In this document: positions 15,643 through 23,283 of the stretch, in pieces | Layout: every line of letters begins with the position of its first letter | Numbering within the stretch: position 1 is the first letter of the stretch | Source: Candidatus Gastranaerophilales bacterium | GTDB lineage: Bacteria > Cyanobacteriota > Vampirovibrionia > Gastranaerophilales > Gastranaerophilaceae | Assembly (NCBI GenBank): GCA_944323495.1 | Contig: CALUSZ010000040.1 | Location: 1-36,035 of the forward strand | Length of the DNA stretch: 36,035 bases | Direction of reading: 5' to 3' | Program-made: the position numbers and the translations under genes | Notes under the pieces: generated by a model | What the model was told of the DNA's origin: nothing | Database searches by the model: none | The model's input: only the letters and a program-made list of their open reading frames with translations

Positions 15643-16407
15643 TTAGTTTAAATACTCACTAATCCAAGTTGTAATAATTTTAGCCAAACTTGTATCATTT
15701 TTAAGCATCAGCATACCAGTAGACTTAGCCTCAGAAATATATGTTGCAAATGCGGCCTGAGCGAATTTTTTCAAATAATCCTGCGCCTCACAGCCGCTTT
15801 TATCGCCGGTTCCTGCGATTGAAAATATATCAACCTTATCAAGATGCGCCAAGCTTACAGGAATATACAACCCTTTTGTTTCAACAACAGGAGATAATAA
15901 GACTATTGTTTTCGGCTTATATGCAATTTTATCCGCGGCTAATACAGCGCTGCTTGCTCCGATATCAGCACCAACAATCGCCCAACGGTTAAAGAAAACT
16001 TTTTTACTGTTTTCCTTCTTAACATACTCTATAACCTTCACTACATCATCAGGATACTTCTCAAAAGCCGAATTAGTCATACTCTTCCAGGACGTTCTTA
16101 CAAGCTTTGAATTATAAATACTCCTACCGTGTCCCCGTAAATCAATTCTTAAAACAGCATAACCCTGATTTATTAACTCACCGGGAAGCGTCTCCCACCA
16201 CTGTGAAGAATAACCAAGAGAATGAAGCAGTACAACAGTACTATATTCTTTTTTACCTTTTATCTTTGGATATTCTAAAACCGCCTTTATGCTAAATCCA
16301 TCCGAAGCAGGTACGGTTAATTCCTGTTTTGCTGTTTTTGGCGCTGCAAAGACAATACCATTTATTAATACTAAAAATAATGTTAAAATAAAAATAATTC
16401 GTTTCAT
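15643..16407 (-). CDS. Exported alpha/beta-hydrolase-fold protein, catalytic triad apparently lost
   Basis: Starting at ATG 16407 the protein is 254 residues with a signal peptide (MKRIIFILTLFLVLINGIVFAAP). The fold is clear: VVLLHSLGYSSQWWETLP (oxyanion region), YAVLRIDLRGHGRS, and the nucleophile elbow IVGADIGASSAV. The elbow has Asp where GxSxG hydrolases have Ser. Near the end, the position usually occupied by the catalytic His before Gly reads STGMLML, with no His. So either it uses an unusual triad or it is a non-enzymatic relative; this is a by-eye alignment. TATAAT (minus, 16418-16423) ends 10 nt before the ATG. Confidence 0.82.
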   Translation of the reverse strand: MKRIIFILTLFLVLINGIVFAAPKTAKQELTVPASDGFSIKAVLEYPKIKGKKEYSTVVLLHSLGYSSQWWETLPGELINQGYAVLRIDLRGHGRSIYNSKLVRTSWKSMTNSAFEKYPDDVVKVIEYVKKENSKKVFFNRWAIVGADIGASSAVLAADKIAYKPKTIVLLSPVVETKGLYIPVSLAHLDKVDIFSIAGTGDKSGCEAQDYLKKFAQAAFATYISEAKSTGMLMLKNDTSLAKIITTWISEYLN

Positions 16408-16417
16408 TGTTGTTCTT

Positions 16418-16423
16418 ATTATA
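16418..16423 (-). promoter_or_regulatory. -10 box of the hydrolase-like gene
   Basis: Perfect TATAAT on the minus strand, ending 10 nt before the ATG at 16407. No Shine-Dalgarno sequence fits in between, so the mRNA is probably leaderless or has a leader of a few bases. Confidence 0.5.
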
Positions 16424-16440
16424 ACATACAAATCAAAATC

Positions 16441-16497
16441 GTAACAAATCTTAACAATTAGGCAATTATTTACGGAGAATATACTTTATATATATAA
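16441..16497 (+). promoter_or_regulatory. Regulon promoter copy 5
   Basis: GTAACAAAT (16441-16449) with a second TTAACAATT (16451-16459), GGCAATT (16461-16467), 14 bp, TACTTTATATATAT from 16482. The 41-bp GTAAC to TACTTT distance matches copies 1-3. Confidence 0.7.
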
Positions 16498-16517
16498 GGA
16501 CATATAAAGGAGAGCAA

Positions 16518-17426
16518 ATGGCTATAGTTTTAGATACAAATATGAAATTATTTGCCGAGCGTATGAATATAACATCATCACGCATGATACAGGACTATGG
16601 CTTAAAAACCGTTGACGAAATTATAGAGGCAGAAGCAGCACAGGGAAATACTCAAGCAATCAATTACGCAAGAGAAATGTATAACTCACCTGCAAAGCTT
16701 ATTAAAGTCTTTAAACTTACGGATGTTGAAAATAAATTTGTCTTGCTTCACAATATGAACTCTCAAATGAGAGAGGCAATATTACCAATGCTGGAACAGG
16801 ATGACTTAGTAATGGGCTTATACTTTTTTACCCAGGATAAACTGCTTGAAATGTTAATGGATGTTGATATAGAAGAACTTGTTAATGTTATTCTAGGGGC
16901 ATTTCCTCTTGAAGATATTATAATGATGTTTACAGAAGATGATTTGGCTCAGTTTTTCCAGCATGATGAGCTTGAAAAATATGACGTTATAAATCAGTTA
17001 AAGAGCCTTCCTCCGGAAGTTATGATTAAATTCGTTGAAGGAGTTACAGGAAGACCCTCAGAAGAAACAAATCCTTTGGACTTGATAAAAAGTATAGAAT
17101 CACTTCCGCTTGACAAATACAGAGATTTTATGTCGGCAATAGATCCTGATGTTCAAAGACAATTAACATTCCAGTTAACCAAACAAAAACCTGAATATTT
17201 GCAATTGTTTGAAAATAGAACATATATAAACATGTTATCAACATTAATGAAGCCTGAAATGGTTAAACCAATGGTATTTTTGGAAAAAGACTCGCTTGTA
17301 AATATGATAACCGAGCTTCCGGACGATTTAATGTCAATAGTTGCCGCGCAGGTTGATACCAAAGATTTTGCAGAATACCTTCTTGATGGTCATTTAGATT
17401 TGCTTGAAGATGCTATGATGATTTAG
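16518..17426 (+). CDS. MgtE_N/FliG-like helical-repeat protein
   Basis: A 302-residue soluble all-helical protein. Repeated units such as MLEQDDLVMGLYFFTQDKLL, IEELVNVILGAFPLEDIIM and FTEDDLAQFFQHDELEKYDV resemble the short helical superhelix shared by MgtE N-domains and FliG middle domains. There is no transporter or CBS domain and no flagellar gene nearby, so it is neither MgtE nor FliG. AAGGAG precedes the ATG. It lies under a regulon promoter, alone, and overlaps a convergent gene by 14 nt at its 3' end. A scaffold or adaptor role is plausible; function unknown. Confidence 0.75.
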   Translation: MAIVLDTNMKLFAERMNITSSRMIQDYGLKTVDEIIEAEAAQGNTQAINYAREMYNSPAKLIKVFKLTDVENKFVLLHNMNSQMREAILPMLEQDDLVMGLYFFTQDKLLEMLMDVDIEELVNVILGAFPLEDIIMMFTEDDLAQFFQHDELEKYDVINQLKSLPPEVMIKFVEGVTGRPSEETNPLDLIKSIESLPLDKYRDFMSAIDPDVQRQLTFQLTKQKPEYLQLFENRTYINMLSTLMKPEMVKPMVFLEKDSLVNMITELPDDLMSIVAAQVDTKDFAEYLLDGHLDLLEDAMMI

Positions 17427-18123
17427 TAAACACTGCTCTTACATAGTAGTTTTCATCATTCTTGAGCTGTTGTTTTATCTCTGGCAAAATATCTGTTAGG
17501 GTAAGTATTTGAGCCGTTTTTTCTCTTATTGTATATTCTTTCTGTTCAGCAGATTTAGAAAGAATTTCAGATAGTGTGTCTTGCGGAGCATAAGGATAAA
17601 AATTTTTCAGAGTCTCAAGACACCAGTAAAGCTTAAAAAGCTGTTTATTAATAACATATTTTTTGTCCCTAAAAATAAAATTATCGAGTTCTTTTAACGC
17701 TTCTAACGCAAATCTTAGAATGGTGTTAGTGTAATTTAAAGAAAAATCTTCAATATTTTGCAGCAAACAGGCTGAATCAACCACAAGCCTGCAAATATTT
17801 GCATTAATATCTATAGTTGCATCAGCAAATATTTTAGGGTAGTTAAAAAATTTTTTAGAACATTCATCTTTTGCCAAAATTTGACAAGTTTTTAATGCAA
17901 CGGCTTCTCGAATTTTCCCGTCACAACCTGTTAAATTAGAAATCAATATCTCTGCATCATCTTGGTTAAATACTCCGTCAAGCTTAAGTGCTGCAATTTG
18001 TTTTTGCGGAATATTCCCCTCTTTCAGCATTTCAATTAAATCAGTATGAGAAAAATCTCTATCGCACATCTCACACGCTTCTTGAAAATTTGAGTCTAAA
18101 TCTGCATAAAAACCTGTATTCAA
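17413..18123 (-). CDS. HEAT-like repeat protein
   Basis: About 236 residues from the TTG at 18123, which has AGGG 7 nt upstream. Upstream in-frame ATGs (to 18279) would run through a TATTAT/TATACA promoter-like stretch and encode a chance hydrophobic tail, so I reject them. The product is all-helical with paired helices of HEAT type (MLKEGNIPQKQIAALKL, DAEILISNLTGCDGKIREAVAL, IREKTAQILTLTDILPEIK). Two Cys (CEMCDRD) lie near the N-terminus. Likely a protein-interaction scaffold; partner unknown. Diverges from the 54-residue gene. Confidence 0.68.
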   Translation of the reverse strand: MNTGFYADLDSNFQEACEMCDRDFSHTDLIEMLKEGNIPQKQIAALKLDGVFNQDDAEILISNLTGCDGKIREAVALKTCQILAKDECSKKFFNYPKIFADATIDINANICRLVVDSACLLQNIEDFSLNYTNTILRFALEALKELDNFIFRDKKYVINKQLFKLYWCLETLKNFYPYAPQDTLSEILSKSAEQKEYTIREKTAQILTLTDILPEIKQQLKNDENYYVRAVFTKSS

Positions 18124-18225
18124 ATCTTTATCCCTATTAGTGTATAATAATATCATAGCATAAGGCATAATGAATTTGGAATAAAAAATAGTTTTAATGT
18201 ATGATAAGCGAAGGGAAAAATGCTG

Positions 18226-18231
18226 TATAAT
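18226..18231 (+). promoter_or_regulatory. -10 box of the 54-residue gene
   Basis: TATAAT preceded by TGCTG, about 20 nt before the ATG at 18251, leaving room for the AAGGAG site. A housekeeping-type promoter, not the regulon class. Confidence 0.5.
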
Positions 18232-18250
18232 ATTCTTTAAGGAGACTATC

Positions 18251-18415
18251 ATGAATATATTTGAAACAATAATCAACAAAATACTTATATTTGAAAAAGA
18301 GCCGCAAAAGATAGGTTTATCACAGCTGAAAGAACCATCTGTAATAAAAAAGACTGAACCGTCTATAAAAAATAAGGATGTTAAGCTTTCAGACTTAATG
18401 AGACGTGCCGGATAA
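18251..18415 (+). CDS. Small protein of 54 residues, unknown
   Basis: ATG at 18251 with AAGGAG 7 nt upstream and a TATAAT before it. The product begins with an amphipathic helix (MNIFETIINKILIFEKEP), then a Lys/Pro/Ser-rich linker and a short motif KLSDLMRRAG at the end. The N-terminal helix style resembles that of the 583-residue protein, but this is weak. No domain recognised. The tail could be a short docking motif. Confidence 0.62.
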   Translation: MNIFETIINKILIFEKEPQKIGLSQLKEPSVIKKTEPSIKNKDVKLSDLMRRAG

Positions 18416-18443
18416 ATTTACATATCCTCATAATATCTATAAT

Positions 18444-19289
18444 CTATCCCTTAACTGCACCGTCATTTTCACCCGAGATAAAAAATCTCTGCATAGCAAG
18501 AAAGAATATAATAATTGGGATTGTTGATATTATAGAACCCGCAGCAATAAACCTCCAATTAGAAGAAAACATTCCCTGCAAGTTATTTATACCAACAGGA
18601 AGAGTGTACATACAGTCTTTTGTCAGCATAATACTCGGCCATAAGAACTCTCCCCAGGAGCCTATAAATGTAAACACGGCAAGTACCGCTAAAGTTGGCT
18701 TCACCATAGGAAGTACAACCCTTATAAACATCTGAAAAACATTACACCCGTCAACAATTGCAGCTTCCTCAACTTCCTTAGGAACTTTTAGAAAGGCTTG
18801 ACGCATCAGAAAAATTCCAAATGCACTCACCGCAAATGGCATTACTAAACCTATATAACCCATAACTCTATTTACACTATCAATAAGATGAAGTTTAAGA
18901 GTTATTATATAAACAGGAAGCATTATTGCCTGAAATGGTATCATTATTGTAGCGAGAATCGAAAAGAAAACAACCTTTTTACCTTTAAAACTCATCCTCG
19001 CAAGCGGATAAGCGGCAAGCGAAGATAAAATCAGATTAAGTACAACAGTTAAAGCTGCAACTATGACACTATTCCAAAAATAGGCCATAAAATCAACTTT
19101 ACCCCACACATCAATATAATTCTGAAAGGTAAAGTCAACAGGAATAAGTTTGGGAGGGTATGCAAAAATATCTTCACCCAGCCCTTTAAGTGATGTTGAA
19201 GTAAGCCATACAAACGGAAATATCGACAAGAGCGACACTCCAATAAGTATTGCATGTATAATAGCTTTACCTGCATTTTTTTTTAACAT
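18444..19289 (-). CDS. Carbohydrate ABC transporter permease (MalG-type)
   Basis: A 281-residue inner-membrane permease of the binding-protein-dependent sugar-import family. It has about six membrane helices and the EAA loop EEAAIVDGCNVFQMFIRVVLPMVKP that contacts the ATPase. The ending LAMQRFFISGENDGAVKG is typical of this family. ATG at 19289 has GGGAGG 8 nt upstream, inside the end of the DciA-like gene; longer in-frame extensions lack support. The MalF-type partner, solute-binding protein and ATPase are not in the window, so it is an orphan here. The substrate cannot be told. Confidence 0.92.
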   Translation of the reverse strand: MLKKNAGKAIIHAILIGVSLLSIFPFVWLTSTSLKGLGEDIFAYPPKLIPVDFTFQNYIDVWGKVDFMAYFWNSVIVAALTVVLNLILSSLAAYPLARMSFKGKKVVFFSILATIMIPFQAIMLPVYIITLKLHLIDSVNRVMGYIGLVMPFAVSAFGIFLMRQAFLKVPKEVEEAAIVDGCNVFQMFIRVVLPMVKPTLAVLAVFTFIGSWGEFLWPSIMLTKDCMYTLPVGINNLQGMFSSNWRFIAAGSIISTIPIIIFFLAMQRFFISGENDGAVKG

Positions 19290-19293
19290 TTCG

Positions 19294-19620
19294 CTATACC
19301 TCCCATTTTTTGGGGTCAAACTTAAAATCCACAACACGCATTTTGAGGGTTTTTAAATAAGGCTCGAATTTTTTTAAAAGAATAACTTTATATAAAGAAA
19401 GTTCTTGCGCAACAATATGGTTTTGACAGGCAATGACCATTATTCCCCCCGGAAGCATTGAAAACGGTCTGGATTTTTTCTTGAACTTATCAGGAAGAAT
19501 CTTATCCCAAAAATTATAAAGATTTGTTCTAGTAACTGCTTTTTTAAACTGCGGAGAATCCATCATTTCATTAATGATGGTATCTACTCCTTCAAAATCT
19601 GTATATAAAACTTTCTTCAT
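19294..19620 (-). CDS. DUF721 / DciA-like protein
   Basis: A 108-residue protein with the DUF721 pattern: FWDKILPDKFKKKSRPFSM, then GGIMVIACQNHIVAQELSLYKVILLKKF, and a final beta strand RVVDFKF. DciA proteins load the replicative helicase DnaB in bacteria lacking DnaC; whether this copy does so is inference. TATATT on the minus strand ends 10 nt before the ATG and no SD is visible. It is followed after 4 nt by the permease ATG, an odd pairing. Diverges from nrnA across only 21 bp. Confidence 0.72.
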   Translation of the reverse strand: MKKVLYTDFEGVDTIINEMMDSPQFKKAVTRTNLYNFWDKILPDKFKKKSRPFSMLPGGIMVIACQNHIVAQELSLYKVILLKKFEPYLKTLKMRVVDFKFDPKKWEV

Positions 19621-19626
19621 TGTTTA

Positions 19627-19636
19627 TGGTAATATA
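19627..19636. promoter_or_regulatory. Overlapping divergent -10 boxes for nrnA and the DciA-like gene
   Basis: Plus strand: extended -10 TGGTAATAT (19627-19635), exactly 6 nt before the nrnA ATG, so transcription should begin at or next to the start codon. Minus strand: TATATT (19631-19636), 10 nt before the other ATG. Both fit in a 21-bp gap. Confidence 0.5.
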
Positions 19637-19641
19637 ATTTT

Positions 19642-20589
19642 ATGAACTTCAATTTAGATGATATCATAAAACAGAGCGGAAAGATACTGCTTTTATCCCA
19701 TATGAATCCAGACGGTGATACTTTGGGTTCAATGTGCGCAATGTATAGCATGATATATAACAGATTTAAGAAAAAAGCCGATATGAGTATTGTATCTAAC
19801 CTGCCTTATAACTATAAATTTTTGCCTAATGTTGAGAAGGCAGAACGTTATTTTGATAAATCTCTTGTTTACGATTTAGTAATAACATTAGATGTTGCTG
19901 CAATCGACAGAGTGCTGGATTCTAAAATCTTTTTTGATAAGGCAAAATGCAGAGTTAATATAGACCATCATAAAACTAATCCCGGATTTGGTGATTATCA
20001 GATTATCGAGCCTGATGCAAGCTCCTGCGGGGAAGTTTTATTTAATTATTTTAAAGAAAATGGCTGGAAGATTGATAAAGATTCTGCTATATGTCTGTAT
20101 ACCGCAATAATGACAGATACAGGGAATTTTAGATTTGAAAACACTTCATCCTCTGCCCTTAGGGCTGCTGCAGATTTGGTTGAAGCCGGAGCAAATCCTA
20201 ATTTTATATACAAAAAATGCTATGAGAGCAAGACAAAAAATCTTGTAATGTTCCAAAACTATTGTATAAATAAAGCAGTATTTTTAAATAATAATAAAAT
20301 AGCCTATACTACAGTATATAAAAAGGATTTAGAAAAATTCTCCGCAGGAGATGACTATACTGACGGACTTGCTGAAACTCTGCGTGCTATTGATACAACA
20401 GAAGTGTCTTTTGTTGTAAAAGAGGTTGACACTAAATTAACTAAAGTCTCTATGAGAAGCAAAAAAGCCGATGTTGCACAAATTTGTTCAGCTTTCGGAG
20501 GCGGCGGACATACTTTTGCTGCCGGATGCACAATAAAAGCCGGGCTGGAAGAGGCTGTAAAAAAAATACTGAAAGAAATTAAGTTGTGA
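19642..20589 (+). CDS. nrnA: DHH/DHHA1 phosphoesterase, NrnA-type nanoRNase/pAp phosphatase
   Basis: A 315-residue enzyme that degrades 2-5-nt RNAs and dephosphorylates pAp in the NrnA family. The DHH domain has LLSHMNPDGDTLGS, VTLDVAAIDR, NIDHHKTNP and YTAIMTDTGNFRFENT with the metal-binding Asp/His residues. The C-terminal DHHA1 domain has the GGGGHTFAAGC substrate loop. Length is typical. The ATG has an extended -10 box 6 nt upstream and no SD, suggesting a leaderless mRNA. The stop overlaps the GTG of the YihY-family gene (GTGA). Confidence 0.94.
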   Translation: MNFNLDDIIKQSGKILLLSHMNPDGDTLGSMCAMYSMIYNRFKKKADMSIVSNLPYNYKFLPNVEKAERYFDKSLVYDLVITLDVAAIDRVLDSKIFFDKAKCRVNIDHHKTNPGFGDYQIIEPDASSCGEVLFNYFKENGWKIDKDSAICLYTAIMTDTGNFRFENTSSSALRAAADLVEAGANPNFIYKKCYESKTKNLVMFQNYCINKAVFLNNNKIAYTTVYKKDLEKFSAGDDYTDGLAETLRAIDTTEVSFVVKEVDTKLTKVSMRSKKADVAQICSAFGGGGHTFAAGCTIKAGLEEAVKKILKEIKL

Positions 20590-21470
20590 AGAGAAAGATT
20601 AGGACAGTAAAAAATATTATCAACTCCGTTGTAGAGCATGATTTTTTCGGCATGGCGTCTGAGATGGGATTTATGCTCTGTATAGGGATTTGCCCATTTA
20701 TTCTATTTCTGACCGCATTGTTCGGATATATGGGAAAGCAATACTTTATGCAGCCAATATTTGTTTTTATGCAGAGTATTGTGCCACATGATGTATTAAA
20801 TGTTGTAAATACCGTTCTGAATGAGGTATTTTTCTTTAAAAAAGGCGGTTTGGTAGCTGTATTAGGGTTTTGTATTACGCTATTTTTATCTACAAACACC
20901 GTCGCAATTGTAGCAAAGGGTTTAAATAGGGCATATAAAGTTAAAGAAACCAGAAGCTTTTTATATTCAAGGCTTTTGGCTCTTATTATGGTGTTTGTAA
21001 GCACATTAGTATTGTTTTTAAGCGTTACATTAATTGTTTTTGGTAAAGTTATTATAAAATTTTTGGTCGCATATATAGGTATGACGCAGCATCTGGCGAA
21101 TATTATGTTATTTGTCCGCTGGCCGATAGCGTTTTTAACATTATTTATAATGGCTTATTTAAGTTATTATATTCTTCCAGATTTGAGCGGCAATGAAAAA
21201 CTGCGCAGGCACAGTGCTCTTCCCGGGTCTATATTTTTCTGTATTTCATGGTTATTAGGCTCCTGGCTTTTCTCTGTGTATATCAATAATTTACACACAT
21301 ATAACTTTGTATATGGAACTATTGCCGGATTTGCAGTTATGATGATGTGGCTTTATTATACGTCTATTCTGATTCTTATTGGCGGCGAGATTAATTCCCA
21401 ATTGTTTACCAAGCTTGAACGGTATGAAGCCATTAAAGAAAAGAGGCTTAAGAGTGATAACACGATTTAG
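20586..21470 (+). CDS. YihY/BrkB family membrane protein
   Basis: A 294-residue inner-membrane protein with about six helices (FMLCIGICPFILFLTALFGYMG, GGLVAVLGFCITLFLSTNTVAIV, LLALIMVFVSTLVLFLSV and others). It carries the family hallmarks NRAYKVKETRSF, LPGSIFFCISWLLGSWLFSVYI, YGTIAGFAVMMMWLYYTS and ILIGGEIN. Once called ribonuclease BN by error; real function is uncertain, possibly transport. The start is GTG at 20586, overlapping the nrnA stop as GTGA, so the genes are coupled. Confidence 0.9.
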   Translation: MKRKIRTVKNIINSVVEHDFFGMASEMGFMLCIGICPFILFLTALFGYMGKQYFMQPIFVFMQSIVPHDVLNVVNTVLNEVFFFKKGGLVAVLGFCITLFLSTNTVAIVAKGLNRAYKVKETRSFLYSRLLALIMVFVSTLVLFLSVTLIVFGKVIIKFLVAYIGMTQHLANIMLFVRWPIAFLTLFIMAYLSYYILPDLSGNEKLRRHSALPGSIFFCISWLLGSWLFSVYINNLHTYNFVYGTIAGFAVMMMWLYYTSILILIGGEINSQLFTKLERYEAIKEKRLKSDNTI

Positions 21471-22020
21471 GGAATACTTAAATTTTCTTGACAAAGAGCT
21501 GAATAAAATGTTTGATGCCCAGCGTCCTTTTATTAAATGTAAGGAGGGATGTGCGTACTGCTGCAGAGAAGGAGAATATCCGATTTCAGAGCTTGAGTAT
21601 GTTAATATGATGTTTTATTACAATGAACTTGAGGATTCTGTTAAGGATAGAATTAATGAAAATATTAAAACACTCCTTGAGAAATCCAGAGAAAAAATGT
21701 ATGAGTGCCCTTTTTTAGTTAATTCAAGATGTTCGGTCTATCCTGCAAGAGCTATTATTTGCAGAACTTTTGGATTGATATCATATGATAATAGGGGTAA
21801 AAAACGTATCCCGTTTTGCGTGGATTTAGATTTAAATTATGCAGAAGTATATGATAAAATTTCACATAAGATAACGGGTTTTGCCCAGGATGGAACAGAG
21901 CCTGCTTCATATAATATAGATAGAAGATTTTTAAGAAGTTCAAAAATTGAAAAAGAATTTAACATATTCTTCGGAGAGGATAAACCTCTTGTAGAATGGC
22001 TTGAAGAAGAATTTAGCTAA
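21454..22020 (+). CDS. YkgJ family CxxxCxxCC metal-cluster protein
   Basis: About 188 residues from GTG at 21454, which has AGAGG 7 nt upstream and lies inside the end of the YihY gene. The signature CKEGCAYCCREGEYPIS (about 29-45) and later Cys residues in YECPFLVNSRCSVYPARAIICRTFG form the conserved metal site of the YkgJ (Zn- or Fe-S-binding) family. The YPARPxxCR-type motif reads YPARAIICR here. It ends with an acidic EWLEEEF. No biochemical role is established. Third gene of the nrnA operon. Confidence 0.88.
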   Translation: MITRFREYLNFLDKELNKMFDAQRPFIKCKEGCAYCCREGEYPISELEYVNMMFYYNELEDSVKDRINENIKTLLEKSREKMYECPFLVNSRCSVYPARAIICRTFGLISYDNRGKKRIPFCVDLDLNYAEVYDKISHKITGFAQDGTEPASYNIDRRFLRSSKIEKEFNIFFGEDKPLVEWLEEEFS

Positions 22021-22030
22021 ATGTTAAGCA

Positions 22031-22083
22031 AATTGTAACAATTTTCTAATAAAAGTCAATTTTAAAGCTTCACATGTTTTATA
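22031..22083 (+). promoter_or_regulatory. Variant regulon promoter of the membrane pair
   Basis: Palindrome AATTGTAACAATT (22031-22043), GTCAATT (22055-22061), 13 bp, TGTTTTATAGG from 22075. The order matches the other copies, with spacing shorter by one base and the downstream element weaker. Confidence 0.55.
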
Positions 22084-22105
22084 GGATTAGGAAGAAGTGT
22101 AATTT

Positions 22106-22711
22106 ATGAGAATACAGCCGGAACAACAATATAATATCTCCATGCATGGAAAATGGTGGCAGAGACTTCAGGACAGAATAATACAAAAAGCCGTTGATGC
22201 CACACCTTTACATACAGCAAAAGACTCGGCAAAAAAAATAGAACAAAGAAATAATTTTGATAACTGGGTATCAAAACCGCATACAAACAGAGGTGTACTC
22301 GGAGCAACAGCTCTTGTTACCCAGCCTGTTATAGATTACTACAACCACAAAGTTGATAAAGAGACCAGAACAGTTGCAAGAAACAGAACTATTGCAAAAA
22401 TTGTTGCGGGAACAGCTGTTGGAATGTTTGTTGTACGGGGACCTATATATACTGCTGTTGAGAATATGACAAATATTAATGGAAAATCTAAATTCAGCAA
22501 AACTCTGCTTCCTAAAAGATTTTTAACTGAAATTGCTAACAATGAAAAATTTTTAAAGAATTATAGAAGCGCCTTAGCTATGGGTTTGGCTCTGGCAGCA
22601 ATGTGCGTAACAAACTTTGTATTAGATGCTCCTATTACGATATTCTTAACCAATTTGCTTAACGATAAAACCAATAAAGGAAAGGAGGTAAAGAAAAATG
22701 ACAAAACCTAA
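22106..22711 (+). CDS. Membrane protein, unknown (pair member 1)
   Basis: I do not recognise this 201-residue protein. After a polar N-terminus (to ~55) it has hydrophobic segments at about 92-120 (IAKIVAGTAVGMFVVRGPIY) and 152-190 (ALAMGLALAAMCVTNFVLDAPITIFLTNLL), with a lysine-rich tail. The last segment, YRSALAMG...TNFVLDAPITIFLTNLLND, aligns in pattern with the C-terminal segment of the next gene (YKNYMTTVG...SNIVTPVIRN), so the two are probably paralogues. GGAAGAAG precedes the ATG weakly. The 3' end carries AAAGGAGG, the SD of the next gene. Confidence 0.75.
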   Translation: MRIQPEQQYNISMHGKWWQRLQDRIIQKAVDATPLHTAKDSAKKIEQRNNFDNWVSKPHTNRGVLGATALVTQPVIDYYNHKVDKETRTVARNRTIAKIVAGTAVGMFVVRGPIYTAVENMTNINGKSKFSKTLLPKRFLTEIANNEKFLKNYRSALAMGLALAAMCVTNFVLDAPITIFLTNLLNDKTNKGKEVKKNDKT

Positions 22712-23261
22712 TTTCTTTAGATCTCCGCTTGAGTGGGTTTATCAAAATTTCAAAAAAAATACAGCTAAAATGCTTGTTGTTACAGGTACAATCGGCTGGG
22801 GACTCTCTTCTGCCGCCCAAATCGGAGCTTTATTATTTAACCCTAAAATCCCGAGAGAACAAAAAATGTTTCTGGTTCCGCAGGAAGTGCTTGACGCTGT
22901 CGTTAATATCGGTTCGTTTTTCCTTATTACACAAATGACTAAAAAAATAATTTCTAAACTGGCATCAACCGGTAAGATTGCGCCGCAAAAAGTCAGAGAT
23001 TTTCTTAATAAAAACAAAGACTTGTATGGTGATAAGGTCGGAAAACTTTCCCTGGATTTAGACGAAGTGTTGAAAAATAATCCTAAATTCCCAACAGAAT
23101 CCTATTACTCTTATAAAAATTACATGACAACCGTAGGAACAGTTGGAGCAAGTATTTTAGCATCAAATATCGTAACTCCTGTTATTAGAAATGCCGGAGC
23201 CTCGGATTTACAAAAATATTTTAATAAAAAGCCAAACTATTCCGGCAGTATGAAAGTTTAA
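22698..23261 (+). CDS. Membrane protein, unknown (pair member 2)
   Basis: A 187-residue protein overlapping pair member 1 by 14 nt and served by a very strong AAAGGAGGT site. Hydrophobic segments lie at about 23-48 (AKMLVVTGTIGWGLSSAAQIGALLF), 64-82 (LDAVVNIGSFFLITQM) and 143-168 (MTTVGTVGASILASNIVTPVI). A charged loop (~95-130) separates them. No signal peptide or known domain. Obligate co-expression and shared C-terminal pattern suggest the two form one complex in the inner membrane. Confidence 0.75.
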   Translation: MTKPNFFRSPLEWVYQNFKKNTAKMLVVTGTIGWGLSSAAQIGALLFNPKIPREQKMFLVPQEVLDAVVNIGSFFLITQMTKKIISKLASTGKIAPQKVRDFLNKNKDLYGDKVGKLSLDLDEVLKNNPKFPTESYYSYKNYMTTVGTVGASILASNIVTPVIRNAGASDLQKYFNKKPNYSGSMKV

Positions 23262-23268
23262 ATTAATA

Positions 23269-23277
23269 TGATAAAAT
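23269..23277 (+). promoter_or_regulatory. Extended -10 of the oxidoreductase gene
   Basis: TGATAAAAT (TG-n-TAAAAT), ending exactly 6 nt before the ATG at 23284, with no SD in the gap. Compatible with a leaderless mRNA. Confidence 0.45.
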
Positions 23278-23283
23278 AATCAT

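Noticed and set aside
18124..18279. N-terminal extension of the HEAT-like protein
   Set aside because: It overlaps a likely divergent promoter region and encodes a chance hydrophobic tail; a TTG with AGGG is available at 18123.
20579..21004. Minus-strand frame of 141 codons over the YihY-family gene
   Set aside because: No SD or promoter; the opposite strand encodes a recognisable family with coupled neighbours.
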